A stretch of 28,999 nt of DNA from Bacteroidales bacterium (GTDB taxonomy: Bacteria > Bacteroidota > Bacteroidia > Bacteroidales > WCHB1-69): contig JAAYQB010000040.1 in the NCBI GenBank assembly GCA_012519525.1, positions 1-28,999 of the forward strand, read 5' to 3'. The translations under genes were made by a program, and so were the position numbers. Shown here in pieces: positions 1 through 7,800 of this stretch (positions are counted from its first letter, which is position 1; each line of letters starts with the position of its first letter). The notes under the pieces are model-generated. The model was given only the letters and a program-made list of their open reading frames with translations. It was not told where the DNA came from and made no database searches.

Positions 1-211
1 CAACGGCTTCATCTTTCTCAAAACCGAAGAGTTTATTTTCCAATCCTGACAATTTTTCAATTTCCTGTTTGCCAATGAGTTCCAATTTTTCTATTTCGTG
101 CCATATAGTGGCACAACTAATGGTTTTTACCACCTTATAACGTCCTTTATCCTTGCTAACTATCTGAATAGAAGTGCTTCCAGATCTATTTTTTAATCTT
201 CTAATAAACAT
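1..211 (-). CDS. IS1634-family transposase, N-terminal part only (cut by window edge)
   Basis: The minus strand reads open from an ATG at 211-209 to the window edge, giving 70 residues that begin MFIRRLKNRSGSTSIQIV. This N-terminus, a basic patch followed by SGSTSIQI and later K(x)VKTI and a KQEIEKL helix, is the typical start of IS1634-type DDE transposases (IS4 superfamily), which cut and paste an insertion sequence. The catalytic residues lie beyond the left edge, so activity cannot be judged. A long inverted repeat lies directly upstream of the start codon, as expected near an IS end. Family assignment rests on remembered N-terminal similarity and not on a search. Whether the remainder is intact is unknown. 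Confidence 0.75.
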   Translation of the reverse strand, partial: MFIRRLKNRSGSTSIQIVSKDKGRYKVVKTISCATIWHEIEKLELIGKQEIEKLSGLENKLFGFEKDEAV

Positions 212-217
212 ATATTT

Positions 218-296
218 TTTTTTGCAACACCCAAATAACGAAAAAAACAATTATATATTGTTGATTAATAATTATTTATATGGGTGTTGCAAAAAA
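218..296. repeat. 16-bp perfect inverted repeat upstream of the transposase start
   Basis: Bases 218-233 (T6 then GCAACACCCA) are the exact reverse complement of 281-296 (TGGGTGTTGC then A6), with a 47-base AT-rich spacer. The left arm ends 7 bases before the transposase ATG on the minus strand. A transcript entering from outside the IS would fold this into a hairpin beside the start codon, while one starting in the spacer would carry only the proximal arm. The outer arm may also be the IS terminal repeat. Confidence 0.7.
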
Positions 297-421
297 GTGC
301 GGAAAACAAGAAAAGGAAGTGGAAGTTTTTTTGGATTCCTTTTGTTTTATTATTCTCTATTGGCATTATTTTATATTTTATTTTCCGTAAGGAATTACAA
401 ATTGAAGAACAATTAAATTAA
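297..421 (+). pseudogene. Possible 3' fragment of a gene disrupted by the IS
   Basis: In the frame ending at the TAA at 419-421 the sequence reads KRKWKFFWIPFVLLFSIGI and continues LYFIFRKELQIEEQLN. This is a basic patch, one strongly hydrophobic segment (about 20 residues) and a charged tail, which resembles a genuine single-pass membrane protein more than random AT-rich DNA. The frame is closed upstream by a TAA at 269-271, inside the IS spacer. No ATG exists in it (only GTG 284-286 or TTG 287-289 inside the repeat arm). I read it as the tail of a gene whose 5' part lies across the IS, outside the window. It could also be non-coding, and I do not recognise a family. Confidence 0.35.
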
Positions 422-446
422 TGTAAAAGTCAAATTTACATCTTTT
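421..446. terminator. Weak hairpin between convergent reading frames
   Basis: ATGTAAA (421-427) and TTTACAT (435-441) can pair around a 7-base loop, followed by CTTTT. It lies between the possible plus-strand fragment ending at 421 and the minus-strand gene ending at 453. The stem is short and AT-rich, so termination is only a possibility. Confidence 0.25.
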
Positions 447-452
447 AAGCTG

Positions 453-1406
453 CTATTGTTTTTTCAGCACTGCATTCGGTGTGTTGGCATAACAATAAGC
501 ACAAAGATGCGGACAGCTATTATACGTCCCAATATCTTTGCTTATGATACACCGACAAGCCTTACGCTGACCTTTGTCTTTTAAATTTGCTTCTTTTTTA
601 GGAGTGTCTTTTCCCGGAAATTTTTTATAAGAGAGGTAGTACATAAAATCTTTGTCGTCAGTAAAAATACGCTTCATTAATTCATTGTCTATACAGCGAT
701 TGTGTTCTATTCCGTAGGGGTTTAAATCTATTTCTTCGGCGCAAGAGGCAAGGGATAAATTCCAGCTTTTATTTAGTTGTTGAAGTCCTTTTGCAAACTC
801 TTTCATTGTCGAAGGAGTAAATTCTTGATAATTGATATGTAAGCGTTTAAGGTTGTTTTTTACTTTTTTATACATGCCGATATCGGCAAAACTGAAAACG
901 ATTTTTTCGGTATGATTTTTTAATTGACTTCCTATATGTTCCACTTTTTGCAAAAGCTCATTTATTCCTATTTTGTCGGTCATAATAAGAGGGTCGAAGC
1001 GCCATATTACTTTTTCTTTACCGATACTTTCCGATAAGTGTTGAAATGTTTCGATGCGTTTTTCTATGGAAGGAATATGTGTTTCTAATTGTTCCGTTTC
1101 GTAGTCGTTGAGTGTAAATTGAAAATAATAATGAATGCCTCTTTCGTCTAATTCCGGAAGATAGGGGATGAGCGGAGCCGGATTTTTTGTCCAAAATACT
1201 ACTGCTTTTGTGTTTTTGAATGCGACATAGGTAGGCTGCTGATTGAAAGGATTATGGCAAACGCAATAACCTGCTTTTAACCGGTTAATAAACCATTGTG
1301 CATAAAATGCCGGAATATCGCTACGTCTGCTTGCAGAGATAATAACAGGTGCTTGCGCTACGACTTGCTTGCCGTCATCAGTAATAATATTGATTGTAGG
1401 GTGCAT
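453..1406 (-). CDS. DUF1848 family protein with C-terminal radical-SAM-like cysteine cluster
   Basis: This 317-residue cytoplasmic protein has the DUF1848 layout. An early SASRRSDIPAFY motif is followed by CHNPFNQQ, a VVFWTKNP motif, a YYFQFTLNDY segment and a VIWRFDPL motif, and the protein ends in a cysteine-rich tail. Cysteines fall at about 284, 286, 298, 302 and 305; the last three form CxxxCxxC within CPHLCAYCYA, the spacing that holds the 4Fe-4S cluster in radical SAM enzymes, but here at the C-terminus. The family is known to carry this cluster and has no established reaction. The start is the ATG at 1406, preceded by a small hairpin (TTTAGTT 1409-1415 with AACTAAA 1423-1429). The gene stands alone, between IS debris and a tRNA gene, with no partner to suggest a pathway. 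The family call is firm and the function unknown. Confidence 0.85.
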   Translation of the reverse strand: MHPTINIITDDGKQVVAQAPVIISASRRSDIPAFYAQWFINRLKAGYCVCHNPFNQQPTYVAFKNTKAVVFWTKNPAPLIPYLPELDERGIHYYFQFTLNDYETEQLETHIPSIEKRIETFQHLSESIGKEKVIWRFDPLIMTDKIGINELLQKVEHIGSQLKNHTEKIVFSFADIGMYKKVKNNLKRLHINYQEFTPSTMKEFAKGLQQLNKSWNLSLASCAEEIDLNPYGIEHNRCIDNELMKRIFTDDKDFMYYLSYKKFPGKDTPKKEANLKDKGQRKACRCIISKDIGTYNSCPHLCAYCYANTPNAVLKKQ

Positions 1407-1645
1407 TTTTTAGTTTTAAAACAACTAAATTATCAACGATTATATTCGTATAATATTCTTTGACTTCAACGGCTTTCTATAAGTTCATCGTAGCTGTCAT
1501 AAAATTTTGTATTGTTTTGTCTGTTAGTTTATTGTATGGTCGTTTTATATTTGTATTTGCTTTTTTATTTTTCTTGCAATCAGCTTTGGTATAATAAAAA
1601 AACAATTAAAGTTGAAAAACCATTTTTATGTATTGAAAAAAATAG

Positions 1646-1653
1646 TACTTTTG
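1646..1653 (+). promoter_or_regulatory. Bacteroidota -7 box for tRNA-Leu
   Basis: TACTTTTG matches TAnnTTTG and ends 12 bases before the mature tRNA 5' end, giving a leader of about 6 bases. No convincing -33 TTG is seen at the usual spacing. A second match, TATATTTG at 1546-1553, has no open frame below it and could be a further upstream start or chance. Confidence 0.6.
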
Positions 1654-1664
1654 CACGTTCTCAA

Positions 1665-1746
1665 GCGGATGTGGCGTAATTGGTAGCCGCGCCAGACTTA
1701 GGATCTGGTGCCGAGAGGCGTGGGGGTTCGAGTCCCTTCATCCGCA
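1665..1746 (+). tRNA. tRNA-Leu (anticodon UAG)
   Basis: The acceptor arms GCGGATG (1665-1671) and CATCCGC (1739-1745) pair over 7 bp, with discriminator A at 1746. The anticodon stem CCAGA/TCTGG (1692-1696 and 1704-1708) encloses loop CTTAGGA with TAG at 1699-1701. An extended variable arm and GGTTCGAGTCC make a class II tRNA, fitting leucine. CCA is not encoded. Confidence 0.95.
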
Positions 1747-1807
1747 CAATAGTAAAAATAATCCCTTTCTCTTAGCCTTAAATCTCGTTTATTAAAGATT
1801 TTTAATG

Positions 1808-1815
1808 TATCTTTG
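1808..1815 (+). promoter_or_regulatory. Bacteroidota -7 box for the ctpA operon
   Basis: TATCTTTG matches TAnnTTTG and lies about 70 bases before the preferred ATG at 1887. It would drive ctpA and probably the three close genes after it. Confidence 0.55.
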
Positions 1816-1886
1816 CAACTTAAAATAACAGGTATCTTTATTAGAGATAGGTGTTTAAATATCAAATAATTGATAAATGTCATATT

Positions 1887-3686
1887 ATGTATAAAAATAA
1901 GATTTTTCTTTTATTAATTTTCAGTATTAGTATTTTATTTTCTACCGTTAACACTTCTTTATTTGCTCAAATCAATACTATTCATATAGAGAAAAAAGAA
2001 GATGATTTTTCGATACACCAACAAAAAATGAATCGTTTTCTTCAGTTTTTAAATTATTTTTATGTCGATAAGGTTGATTTTAATAAAATTGTAGAAAAAG
2101 GAACTATCGAAATGTTAAAAGAACTTGACCCTCATTCTACCTATATTCCCAAAAAAGATGTAGTTCGTACGAACGAACCTTTGCAAGGAAATTTTGACGG
2201 AATAGGAGTTCAGTTTCAAATTATGAAAGACACCATTGTGGTTGTTCAACCCATTAAAGGCGGTCCTTCCGAAAGAGTAGGCATTGTTGCAGGCGATAAA
2301 ATTATTCAAATAGACGATTCGGTTGCGGTTGGTAAAATATGTACCAACGAATGGGTTTATAATAAATTAAGAGGACCGAAAGGAACAAAAGTAAAAGTCC
2401 ATATCAAACGTGGAAAAGAACCTAAAGCATTGGAATTCACTATTATTAGAGATAAAATTCCGATTAATTCTATTGAAGCCTATTTTATGGTTGATAAAGA
2501 AATAGCTTATATTAAATTAGAACGCTTTGCTCAAACTACCAAAGAAGAATTCGAACAAGCCGTTCGTGAATTAAAAATGCAAGGAATGCAACATCTTATT
2601 TTTGATTTACGAGGTAATACAGGTGGTTTCTTATCGGCAGCAGTTGATATTGTCGATGAATTTATTGAACCGAATAAGTTGGTTGTTTATACGCAAAACA
2701 ATCAAAACTATAACAGAATGAATTATAATACAAGATTTAACGGTGTTTTTGAAAAGGGAAGATTAGTGATTATGATAGATGAATATTCGGCATCTGCCTC
2801 TGAAATTGTTTCGGGAGCAGTGCAAGATTGGGACAGAGGCATCATTGTAGGCAGACGTTCTTTTGGGAAAGGTTTGGTACAAACACCTACCATGCTCAAC
2901 GATAGTTCTCAAATCAGGTTGACGACCTCGCGTTATTATATTCCTAGCGGAAGATGCATTCAAAAACCTTATGAAGGAATAGAAGACTATAGTAAAGATT
3001 TGATTAACAGATATAATGCCGGAGAATTAATGCACGCCGACAGTATTCACTTTCCCGATTCCTTAAAATATACTACAACCAATGGACGTACTGTATATGG
3101 AGGCGGAGGTGTTATGCCCGATGTTTTTGTTCCGATGGATACCATTAAAGTCAGTGATTTTTATTGGCAATTGTTCCGAAAAAACATATTTAATCAATTT
3201 GTTATGTCTTATTTAGAACAAGAAAAACAACATTTGCTGGCTACTTATTCAAATTTTGAAGAGTTTTATACTAATTTTGATGTGAATCAAGTGATATTGG
3301 ATAAGTTCTATGATTTTGCCAATTCAGAGGGAGTTAAAGATACTTTTGTATTTAACTTTATCAATTATGTTACTAATTTTACCAAACAATATAACGACTC
3401 TTTAAATACGATTTATGTCTCATTAGACGAAGTGAAAAACAATCGTCAATACCAAAAAATGTTAGAACAATATATTGAAGTAGAATTAGATAAATACAAT
3501 AAGCAACAAAAGTCTTTTGATACGGAAAAGTATATTAAAAAACAAATAAAAACTTTAATAGCACGTAATCTTTACGATGCGAGTAAATCGACCAAAATAT
3601 GGTTGGAAGACGATAAAACCTATCAAAAAGCGTTTGAAATTATAAAAGATGTTTCTTTATTTAAAAAAATGAATATTAAAAATTAA
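1887..3686 (+). CDS. ctpA: S41 family C-terminal processing peptidase (PDZ protease)
   Basis: This exported serine protease trims or degrades envelope proteins from their C-termini. I take the ATG at 1887 (599 aa) because it gives a clean signal peptide ending SLFA before Gln; the upstream in-frame GTG at 1851 adds a polar stretch before it. In order: the LDPHSTYIP motif typical of the family; a PDZ domain (about residues 80-170) with GIGVQF and a GDKI motif; then the S41 core with LIFDLRGNTGG, the SASASE motif around residues 301-306 (with the nucleophile) and SFGKG with the general-base lysine. A C-terminal helical extension of roughly 200 residues follows, longer than in simple CtpA and closer to the larger tail-specific protease type. 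patB starts 2 bases after the stop, so they are probably cotranscribed. Confidence 0.9.
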   Translation: MYKNKIFLLLIFSISILFSTVNTSLFAQINTIHIEKKEDDFSIHQQKMNRFLQFLNYFYVDKVDFNKIVEKGTIEMLKELDPHSTYIPKKDVVRTNEPLQGNFDGIGVQFQIMKDTIVVVQPIKGGPSERVGIVAGDKIIQIDDSVAVGKICTNEWVYNKLRGPKGTKVKVHIKRGKEPKALEFTIIRDKIPINSIEAYFMVDKEIAYIKLERFAQTTKEEFEQAVRELKMQGMQHLIFDLRGNTGGFLSAAVDIVDEFIEPNKLVVYTQNNQNYNRMNYNTRFNGVFEKGRLVIMIDEYSASASEIVSGAVQDWDRGIIVGRRSFGKGLVQTPTMLNDSSQIRLTTSRYYIPSGRCIQKPYEGIEDYSKDLINRYNAGELMHADSIHFPDSLKYTTTNGRTVYGGGGVMPDVFVPMDTIKVSDFYWQLFRKNIFNQFVMSYLEQEKQHLLATYSNFEEFYTNFDVNQVILDKFYDFANSEGVKDTFVFNFINYVTNFTKQYNDSLNTIYVSLDEVKNNRQYQKMLEQYIEVELDKYNKQQKSFDTEKYIKKQIKTLIARNLYDASKSTKIWLEDDKTYQKAFEIIKDVSLFKKMNIKN

Positions 3687-3688
3687 TA

Positions 3689-4846
3689 ATGAGATATAAT
3701 TTTGACAAACCTATTGAAAGAGAAAACACTAACTGTTTAAAATACGATAGTCGAGAATTGATTTTCAAAAATTCGGATGTGCTTCCTATGTGGATTGCCG
3801 ATATGGACATCGCCATTCCCGATTTTATTATTGATGCGGTAAAACAGCGTGCCAATCATCCCGTATATGGCTATTCTTTTTTTAGCGAACAATTTTATTC
3901 TAATTTTATTGATTGGATGTATCGGCAACACGGTATTAAAATAGAAAAAGAATGGATATGTTTTTCGCCGGGGGTAGTGCCTGCTATTAATATGTTAGTA
4001 TTAACTTTTTCGCAGCCTAATGATAAAATAATTATACAACCACCTGTTTATCCGCCTTTTTTTAGTGCGATAAGCGATCATCATCGGATAATTTCGGAAA
4101 ACCCCTTGGTTTGTAACGGGACAAAATACATTATGGATTACGAAGATTTAAAAGCTAAAGTAGATTCCAATACACGCATGATTATTCTTTGCAATCCTCA
4201 TAATCCGGTAGGTCGTGCTTGGAAAAAAGAAGAACTCGAACAAATGCTTGCTGTTTGTGAAAAAAATAATATCACAATTATTTCTGACGAAATCCATAGC
4301 GATTTGATATGCCGTTCGCATCGGCACACGAGCATGTTGAGTTTAACGGATAAAGCAGTAGCTTGTTTTTCACCCAGTAAAACCTTTAATTTAGCAGGAA
4401 TGTCCACTTCTTATATTGTTATTCCTGATAAAGAAATGAGAGAAAAATACCTTGCTACTGTTAATGGATTGCATATTGCTTATGGTAATTTGTTCGGCTC
4501 TGTAGCCACTGAAACCGCTTATGGAAAAGGAAAAGATTGGTATTTGCAAGTATGGAAATACCTGCAAGATAACATGGATTACGTAATAGATTTTTGTAAA
4601 AAAAATATTCCTAAAATTAAAATCTTACGACCGGAGGCAACTTATTTGCTTTGGTTAGATTGTCGTAATATTACAACTTCAGCCGAAGAGTTACAAGAAA
4701 TATTTGTGCAACGTTTGCATTTGGGCTTGAATAATGGGATTGAATTTGGAGCTGTCGGAGAAGGTTTTATGCGAATGAATGTTGCTTGTCCACGCCAAAC
4801 ACTCGAATTTGCAATGCAACGACTAAGCCTGCTAAATGAATTATAA
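3689..4846 (+). CDS. patB: PatB/MalY-type PLP-dependent C-S lyase (aminotransferase fold I)
   Basis: This cytoplasmic pyridoxal-phosphate enzyme of 385 residues has the full family length. It opens with the PatB/MalY signature of N-terminal RENTNCLKYD, then LPMWIADMDI and PVYGYSFF. Further on are CNPHNPVGRAW, SDEIHSDL for cofactor contacts, and SPSKTFNLAG, where K231 is the lysine expected to bind PLP. Members split cystathionine or related cysteine conjugates to a thiol, pyruvate and ammonia, in sulphur amino-acid metabolism; some have other roles, such as MalY in regulating maltose genes. The exact substrate cannot be read from sequence. It sits 2 bases after ctpA and 26 bases before the cyclase gene, so it probably shares their transcript although the functions are unrelated. 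Confidence 0.88.
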   Translation: MRYNFDKPIERENTNCLKYDSRELIFKNSDVLPMWIADMDIAIPDFIIDAVKQRANHPVYGYSFFSEQFYSNFIDWMYRQHGIKIEKEWICFSPGVVPAINMLVLTFSQPNDKIIIQPPVYPPFFSAISDHHRIISENPLVCNGTKYIMDYEDLKAKVDSNTRMIILCNPHNPVGRAWKKEELEQMLAVCEKNNITIISDEIHSDLICRSHRHTSMLSLTDKAVACFSPSKTFNLAGMSTSYIVIPDKEMREKYLATVNGLHIAYGNLFGSVATETAYGKGKDWYLQVWKYLQDNMDYVIDFCKKNIPKIKILRPEATYLLWLDCRNITTSAEELQEIFVQRLHLGLNNGIEFGAVGEGFMRMNVACPRQTLEFAMQRLSLLNEL

Positions 4847-4872
4847 AACTATCATTATTAAAACGAATAAAA

Positions 4873-5862
4873 ATGAAAAATGAAAAAATATATTACTTAC
4901 TTTTGTGTGTATTGATGTTAGCTTATGCTTGCGAATCACCACCGTCAACCGAAGTTGAAAAAACATCGGAAAGCATAGTAATTCCTTCTTTTGATGCCGA
5001 TTCGGCATATCGTTTTGTCGAAAATCAGGTGTCGTTCGGACCAAGAGTTCCCAATAGTCAGGCTCATAAACAGTGTGGCAATTACTTAATCAATGAGTTA
5101 AAAAGATTTTGCGATAGCGTTATTGTGCAAAGTTTTTCCGTTAAAGCATACGATGGCACGTTGTTGCATGCTAAAAATATCATTGGCATTTTCGAACCTC
5201 AACAAGAGAGAAGGGTTTTGTTAGGAGCGCATTGGGATTCACGTCCTTATGCCGACCATGACCCGAATCCTGCCAATCACCGCACGCCCATTGATGGAGC
5301 CAATGATGGAGCCAGCGGAGTAGGAGTGCTGTTAGAAATAGCACGGCAATTGAATCTGAAAAAAGCAAATATAGGGGTTGATATTATTTTTTTCGATGTC
5401 GAAGATTATGGAGCACCTCAAGATGATGACATTAATTATAGTGGTGAATTTTGGTGTTTAGGTTCACAACATTGGGGTAAATATCCACATACTGCCGATT
5501 ATCAAGCTCGCTTTGGCATTTTGTTGGATATGGTTGGAGGAAAAAATGCTATTTTTACTCGTGAGGGAACGTCTCTTTTTTATGCACCCGACATTTTATC
5601 GAAAGTGTGGAATATAGGACAGCAAATGGGTTATGATGCTTATTTTAAAAATATGGAAACGCCGCCCATTACTGACGATCATTTGTATGTCAATAGAATT
5701 ACTAACATCCCTATGATTGATATTATTGAATACAATCCGTCAACACGAACGGGATTTAATCAACATTGGCATACACTGAACGATAATTTAAGCAATATTG
5801 ACAAAAAAACATTGGAAGTTGTAGGAAAAGTTACATTAGCAGTAATTTATAATGAAAAATAA
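4873..5862 (+). CDS. Glutaminyl-peptide cyclotransferase-like M28 family lipoprotein
   Basis: The N-terminus is a lipoprotein signal ending in a lipobox with Cys20 (LAYAC), so the mature enzyme should be membrane-anchored facing the periplasm. The body is an M28 zinc-hydrolase fold: GAHWDSRPYADHD, then GANDGASG with D145, FFDVEDYG with E177-D178 at the catalytic and second metal positions, WCLGSQHWG, and QHWHTL with H300 as the last metal ligand. The WCLGSQHWG segment and the overall pattern match bacterial type II glutaminyl cyclases such as that of Porphyromonas, which convert N-terminal Gln to pyroglutamate on exported proteins. An aminopeptidase role is the alternative. The stop overlaps the next gene's start by 11 bases, so translation is probably coupled. 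Five other secreted proteins in this window would expose Gln after signal cleavage. Confidence 0.82.
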   Translation: MKNEKIYYLLLCVLMLAYACESPPSTEVEKTSESIVIPSFDADSAYRFVENQVSFGPRVPNSQAHKQCGNYLINELKRFCDSVIVQSFSVKAYDGTLLHAKNIIGIFEPQQERRVLLGAHWDSRPYADHDPNPANHRTPIDGANDGASGVGVLLEIARQLNLKKANIGVDIIFFDVEDYGAPQDDDINYSGEFWCLGSQHWGKYPHTADYQARFGILLDMVGGKNAIFTREGTSLFYAPDILSKVWNIGQQMGYDAYFKNMETPPITDDHLYVNRITNIPMIDIIEYNPSTRTGFNQHWHTLNDNLSNIDKKTLEVVGKVTLAVIYNEK

Positions 5863-7681
5863 TTTTTATAAAATAGTGTTTTTTTTATCTTTGTTGTCGA
5901 GTGTTTTGACTGTCAAAGCACAAACGAATGAAGAACAATTGGCTATTCAATATTTTAAAAATCAAGAATACGAAAAAGCAGTAGAATTATTTAAAGGTTT
6001 ATACGATAAACGATCCGATGCTTATTATTTTAACTATTATTTTGAAACACTTGTTGCCTTAAAAGATTTTAAAAGTGCAGAACGAATAGTTCATAAGCAA
6101 ATACGTTTGTATCCGAGTATACAAAAATATAAAGTTGATTTAGGACGGATATATGAGTTACAAGGGGAGAGTAAAAAAGCCAAAAAGCAATTTGAGTCTT
6201 GTGTTTTACAAAATGATCTTAATAGTATTAGCGTTAAAGAATTAGCTGTGGCGTTTCAACAATACCAATTAACAGATTATGCTATTAAAACTTATTTGAG
6301 AGCGAGAGAAATCAGCAAGAACACTTATGATTATGCTATCGAATTAGCTCAATTATACGCTATTAGAAATGACTATCAAAAAGCGATAGACGAATTGTTG
6401 CTACTTGTGGGTAATGTTCCGGCTGAACAGAGTGCTGTAGAAGGTATATTGCTCAATTGGCTTATAAACGACCAACAACAAACTAAACAAGCAATTATTA
6501 AAAATAATATTTTAAAATACTCAAATAAAAATCCTGATATTCAAGTTTATTCTTCGCTTTTATTGTGGTTGGCGATGCAAGAAAAAGATTTTTCGTCGGC
6601 ATTGAAACAAGCAATAGCTATGGACAAGCGTTATCGTGAAAACGGACGTACTGTTTTTGAAATTGCCAATATTTCTGCCGAAAATCAAGACCTTAAAACA
6701 GCAATTGAAGGATTTAATTACATTCTCAACGAAAAAGAGAAAGGCAATCCTTTTTACGAAGCAGCTAAAATGGCTTCTCTACGAACTAAATATCAGCAAA
6801 TTGTGCATAGTTTCCCTAAAAAAACAGAAGACATACAGTTGCTTGATAAAAACCTACAAAGTTTTTTTAGTGAATACCGACTTCAACCTTTGAATATACA
6901 ATTGTTTAGAGAGTGGGTATTGCTGAAATCTCTTTATGCCAACGATATAAATACGGCAAAACAATTATTAGAAGATGCTGTTTATAAGCAAAATATTCCC
7001 CCTAAAGAAAAAGCGGTATTAAAATTGGATTTGGGCGATTTGTTGCTTTTAGATGAAGATGTATGGGAAGCGACCTTACTTTATTCTCAAGTAGAAAAAG
7101 ATTTTACGAATGATACAATCGGACATTTGGCAAAATTTAAAAATGCAAAATTATCGTTTTATCTCGGTGAATTCGATTGGGCGGAAGCTCAATTAGATGT
7201 CTTACGAGCAGCTACATCTAAACTGATAGCTAACGATGCCATGTACCTTTCGTTGCTTATCGCCGACAATAAAACGGAAGACAGTTTAAGTCCTGCTTTA
7301 ATGTATTTTGCAAGAGCAAGTTTTTTTTTAGAAAACAATCGTATAGAGGATGCCGAAATAATGCTCGACAGTATTAGTCAAGTTTCTATTTATCATTCGT
7401 TAGCAGATGATATTCTCTATAAAAGAGCTGAAATAGCTGTCAAAAAACAGCAATATCATAAAGCAGACAGTTTGTTAAACAAACTGATAACCGCTTTTCC
7501 TTACGATCTTTTAGCCGATGATGCCTTGTTTTTGAGAGCAAACATTAATGAAATGTATTTAAAAGATGTTTTTACAGCGATGGAGCTTTATTTGAAATTG
7601 ATTAAAGATTTTCCTTCAAGCATTTATATTATTGATGCACGCAATCGTTTCCGCTTATTAAGAGGAGATATTTTGCAGTAG
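5852..7681 (+). CDS. Secreted tetratricopeptide-repeat protein
   Basis: The protein has 609 residues with a signal peptide ending VKA before Gln (about residues 1-23). The rest is helical with loosely repeated units, for example AIQYFKNQEYEKAVELFKGL near the start, KKAKKQFESC, a pair around the middle (FSSALKQAIAMDKRYRENG), and DAEIMLDSISQ and KADSLLNKLITAFPYD towards the end, where a tyrosine-rich segment precedes the C-terminus. These are TPR-like and would act as a periplasmic or outer-membrane-associated protein scaffold. No enzyme motif is visible. The start overlaps the end of the cyclase gene by 11 bases. A specific role cannot be assigned; similar large TPR proteins are common in Bacteroidota. 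Confidence 0.8.
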   Translation: MKNNFYKIVFFLSLLSSVLTVKAQTNEEQLAIQYFKNQEYEKAVELFKGLYDKRSDAYYFNYYFETLVALKDFKSAERIVHKQIRLYPSIQKYKVDLGRIYELQGESKKAKKQFESCVLQNDLNSISVKELAVAFQQYQLTDYAIKTYLRAREISKNTYDYAIELAQLYAIRNDYQKAIDELLLLVGNVPAEQSAVEGILLNWLINDQQQTKQAIIKNNILKYSNKNPDIQVYSSLLLWLAMQEKDFSSALKQAIAMDKRYRENGRTVFEIANISAENQDLKTAIEGFNYILNEKEKGNPFYEAAKMASLRTKYQQIVHSFPKKTEDIQLLDKNLQSFFSEYRLQPLNIQLFREWVLLKSLYANDINTAKQLLEDAVYKQNIPPKEKAVLKLDLGDLLLLDEDVWEATLLYSQVEKDFTNDTIGHLAKFKNAKLSFYLGEFDWAEAQLDVLRAATSKLIANDAMYLSLLIADNKTEDSLSPALMYFARASFFLENNRIEDAEIMLDSISQVSIYHSLADDILYKRAEIAVKKQQYHKADSLLNKLITAFPYDLLADDALFLRANINEMYLKDVFTAMELYLKLIKDFPSSIYIIDARNRFRLLRGDILQ

Positions 7682-7764
7682 TAAGGATAAATTAATACAA
7701 AAAATAATGATGTTTTTTTAAGCATTAACACGATAAGAAGTAATAATGGTAACTGTCTTTTTTA

Positions 7765-7772
7765 TATCTTTG
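7765..7772 (+). promoter_or_regulatory. Bacteroidota -7 box for glyS-folA cluster
   Basis: TATCTTTG matches TAnnTTTG, 28 bases before the glyS ATG at 7801. The same eight bases followed by CAACTT occur upstream of ctpA. Confidence 0.6.
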
Positions 7773-7800
7773 CAACTTCATATTAAAATCAGCAAATGTT

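Larger units (their letters stand above)
1..297 (-). mobile_element. Right end of an IS1634-like insertion sequence
   Basis: This holds the transposase start (211 leftward) plus about 85 bases upstream that end at or near the inverted-repeat arm at 281-296. The other end and any target-site duplication are outside the window, so the boundary at about 297 is inferred from the repeat arm only and could be off by several bases. Confidence 0.5.

Noticed and set aside
174..416. An 80-residue plus-strand frame at the left end
   Set aside because: It runs through the IS, the hairpin arms and the A-runs antisense to the transposase start; the frame ending at 421 looks more like real coding sequence.
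1698..1883. A 61-residue minus-strand frame ending DEGTRTPTPLGTRS
   Set aside because: It is the antisense of the tRNA-Leu gene; such peptides are a well-known artefact of translating tRNA genes.
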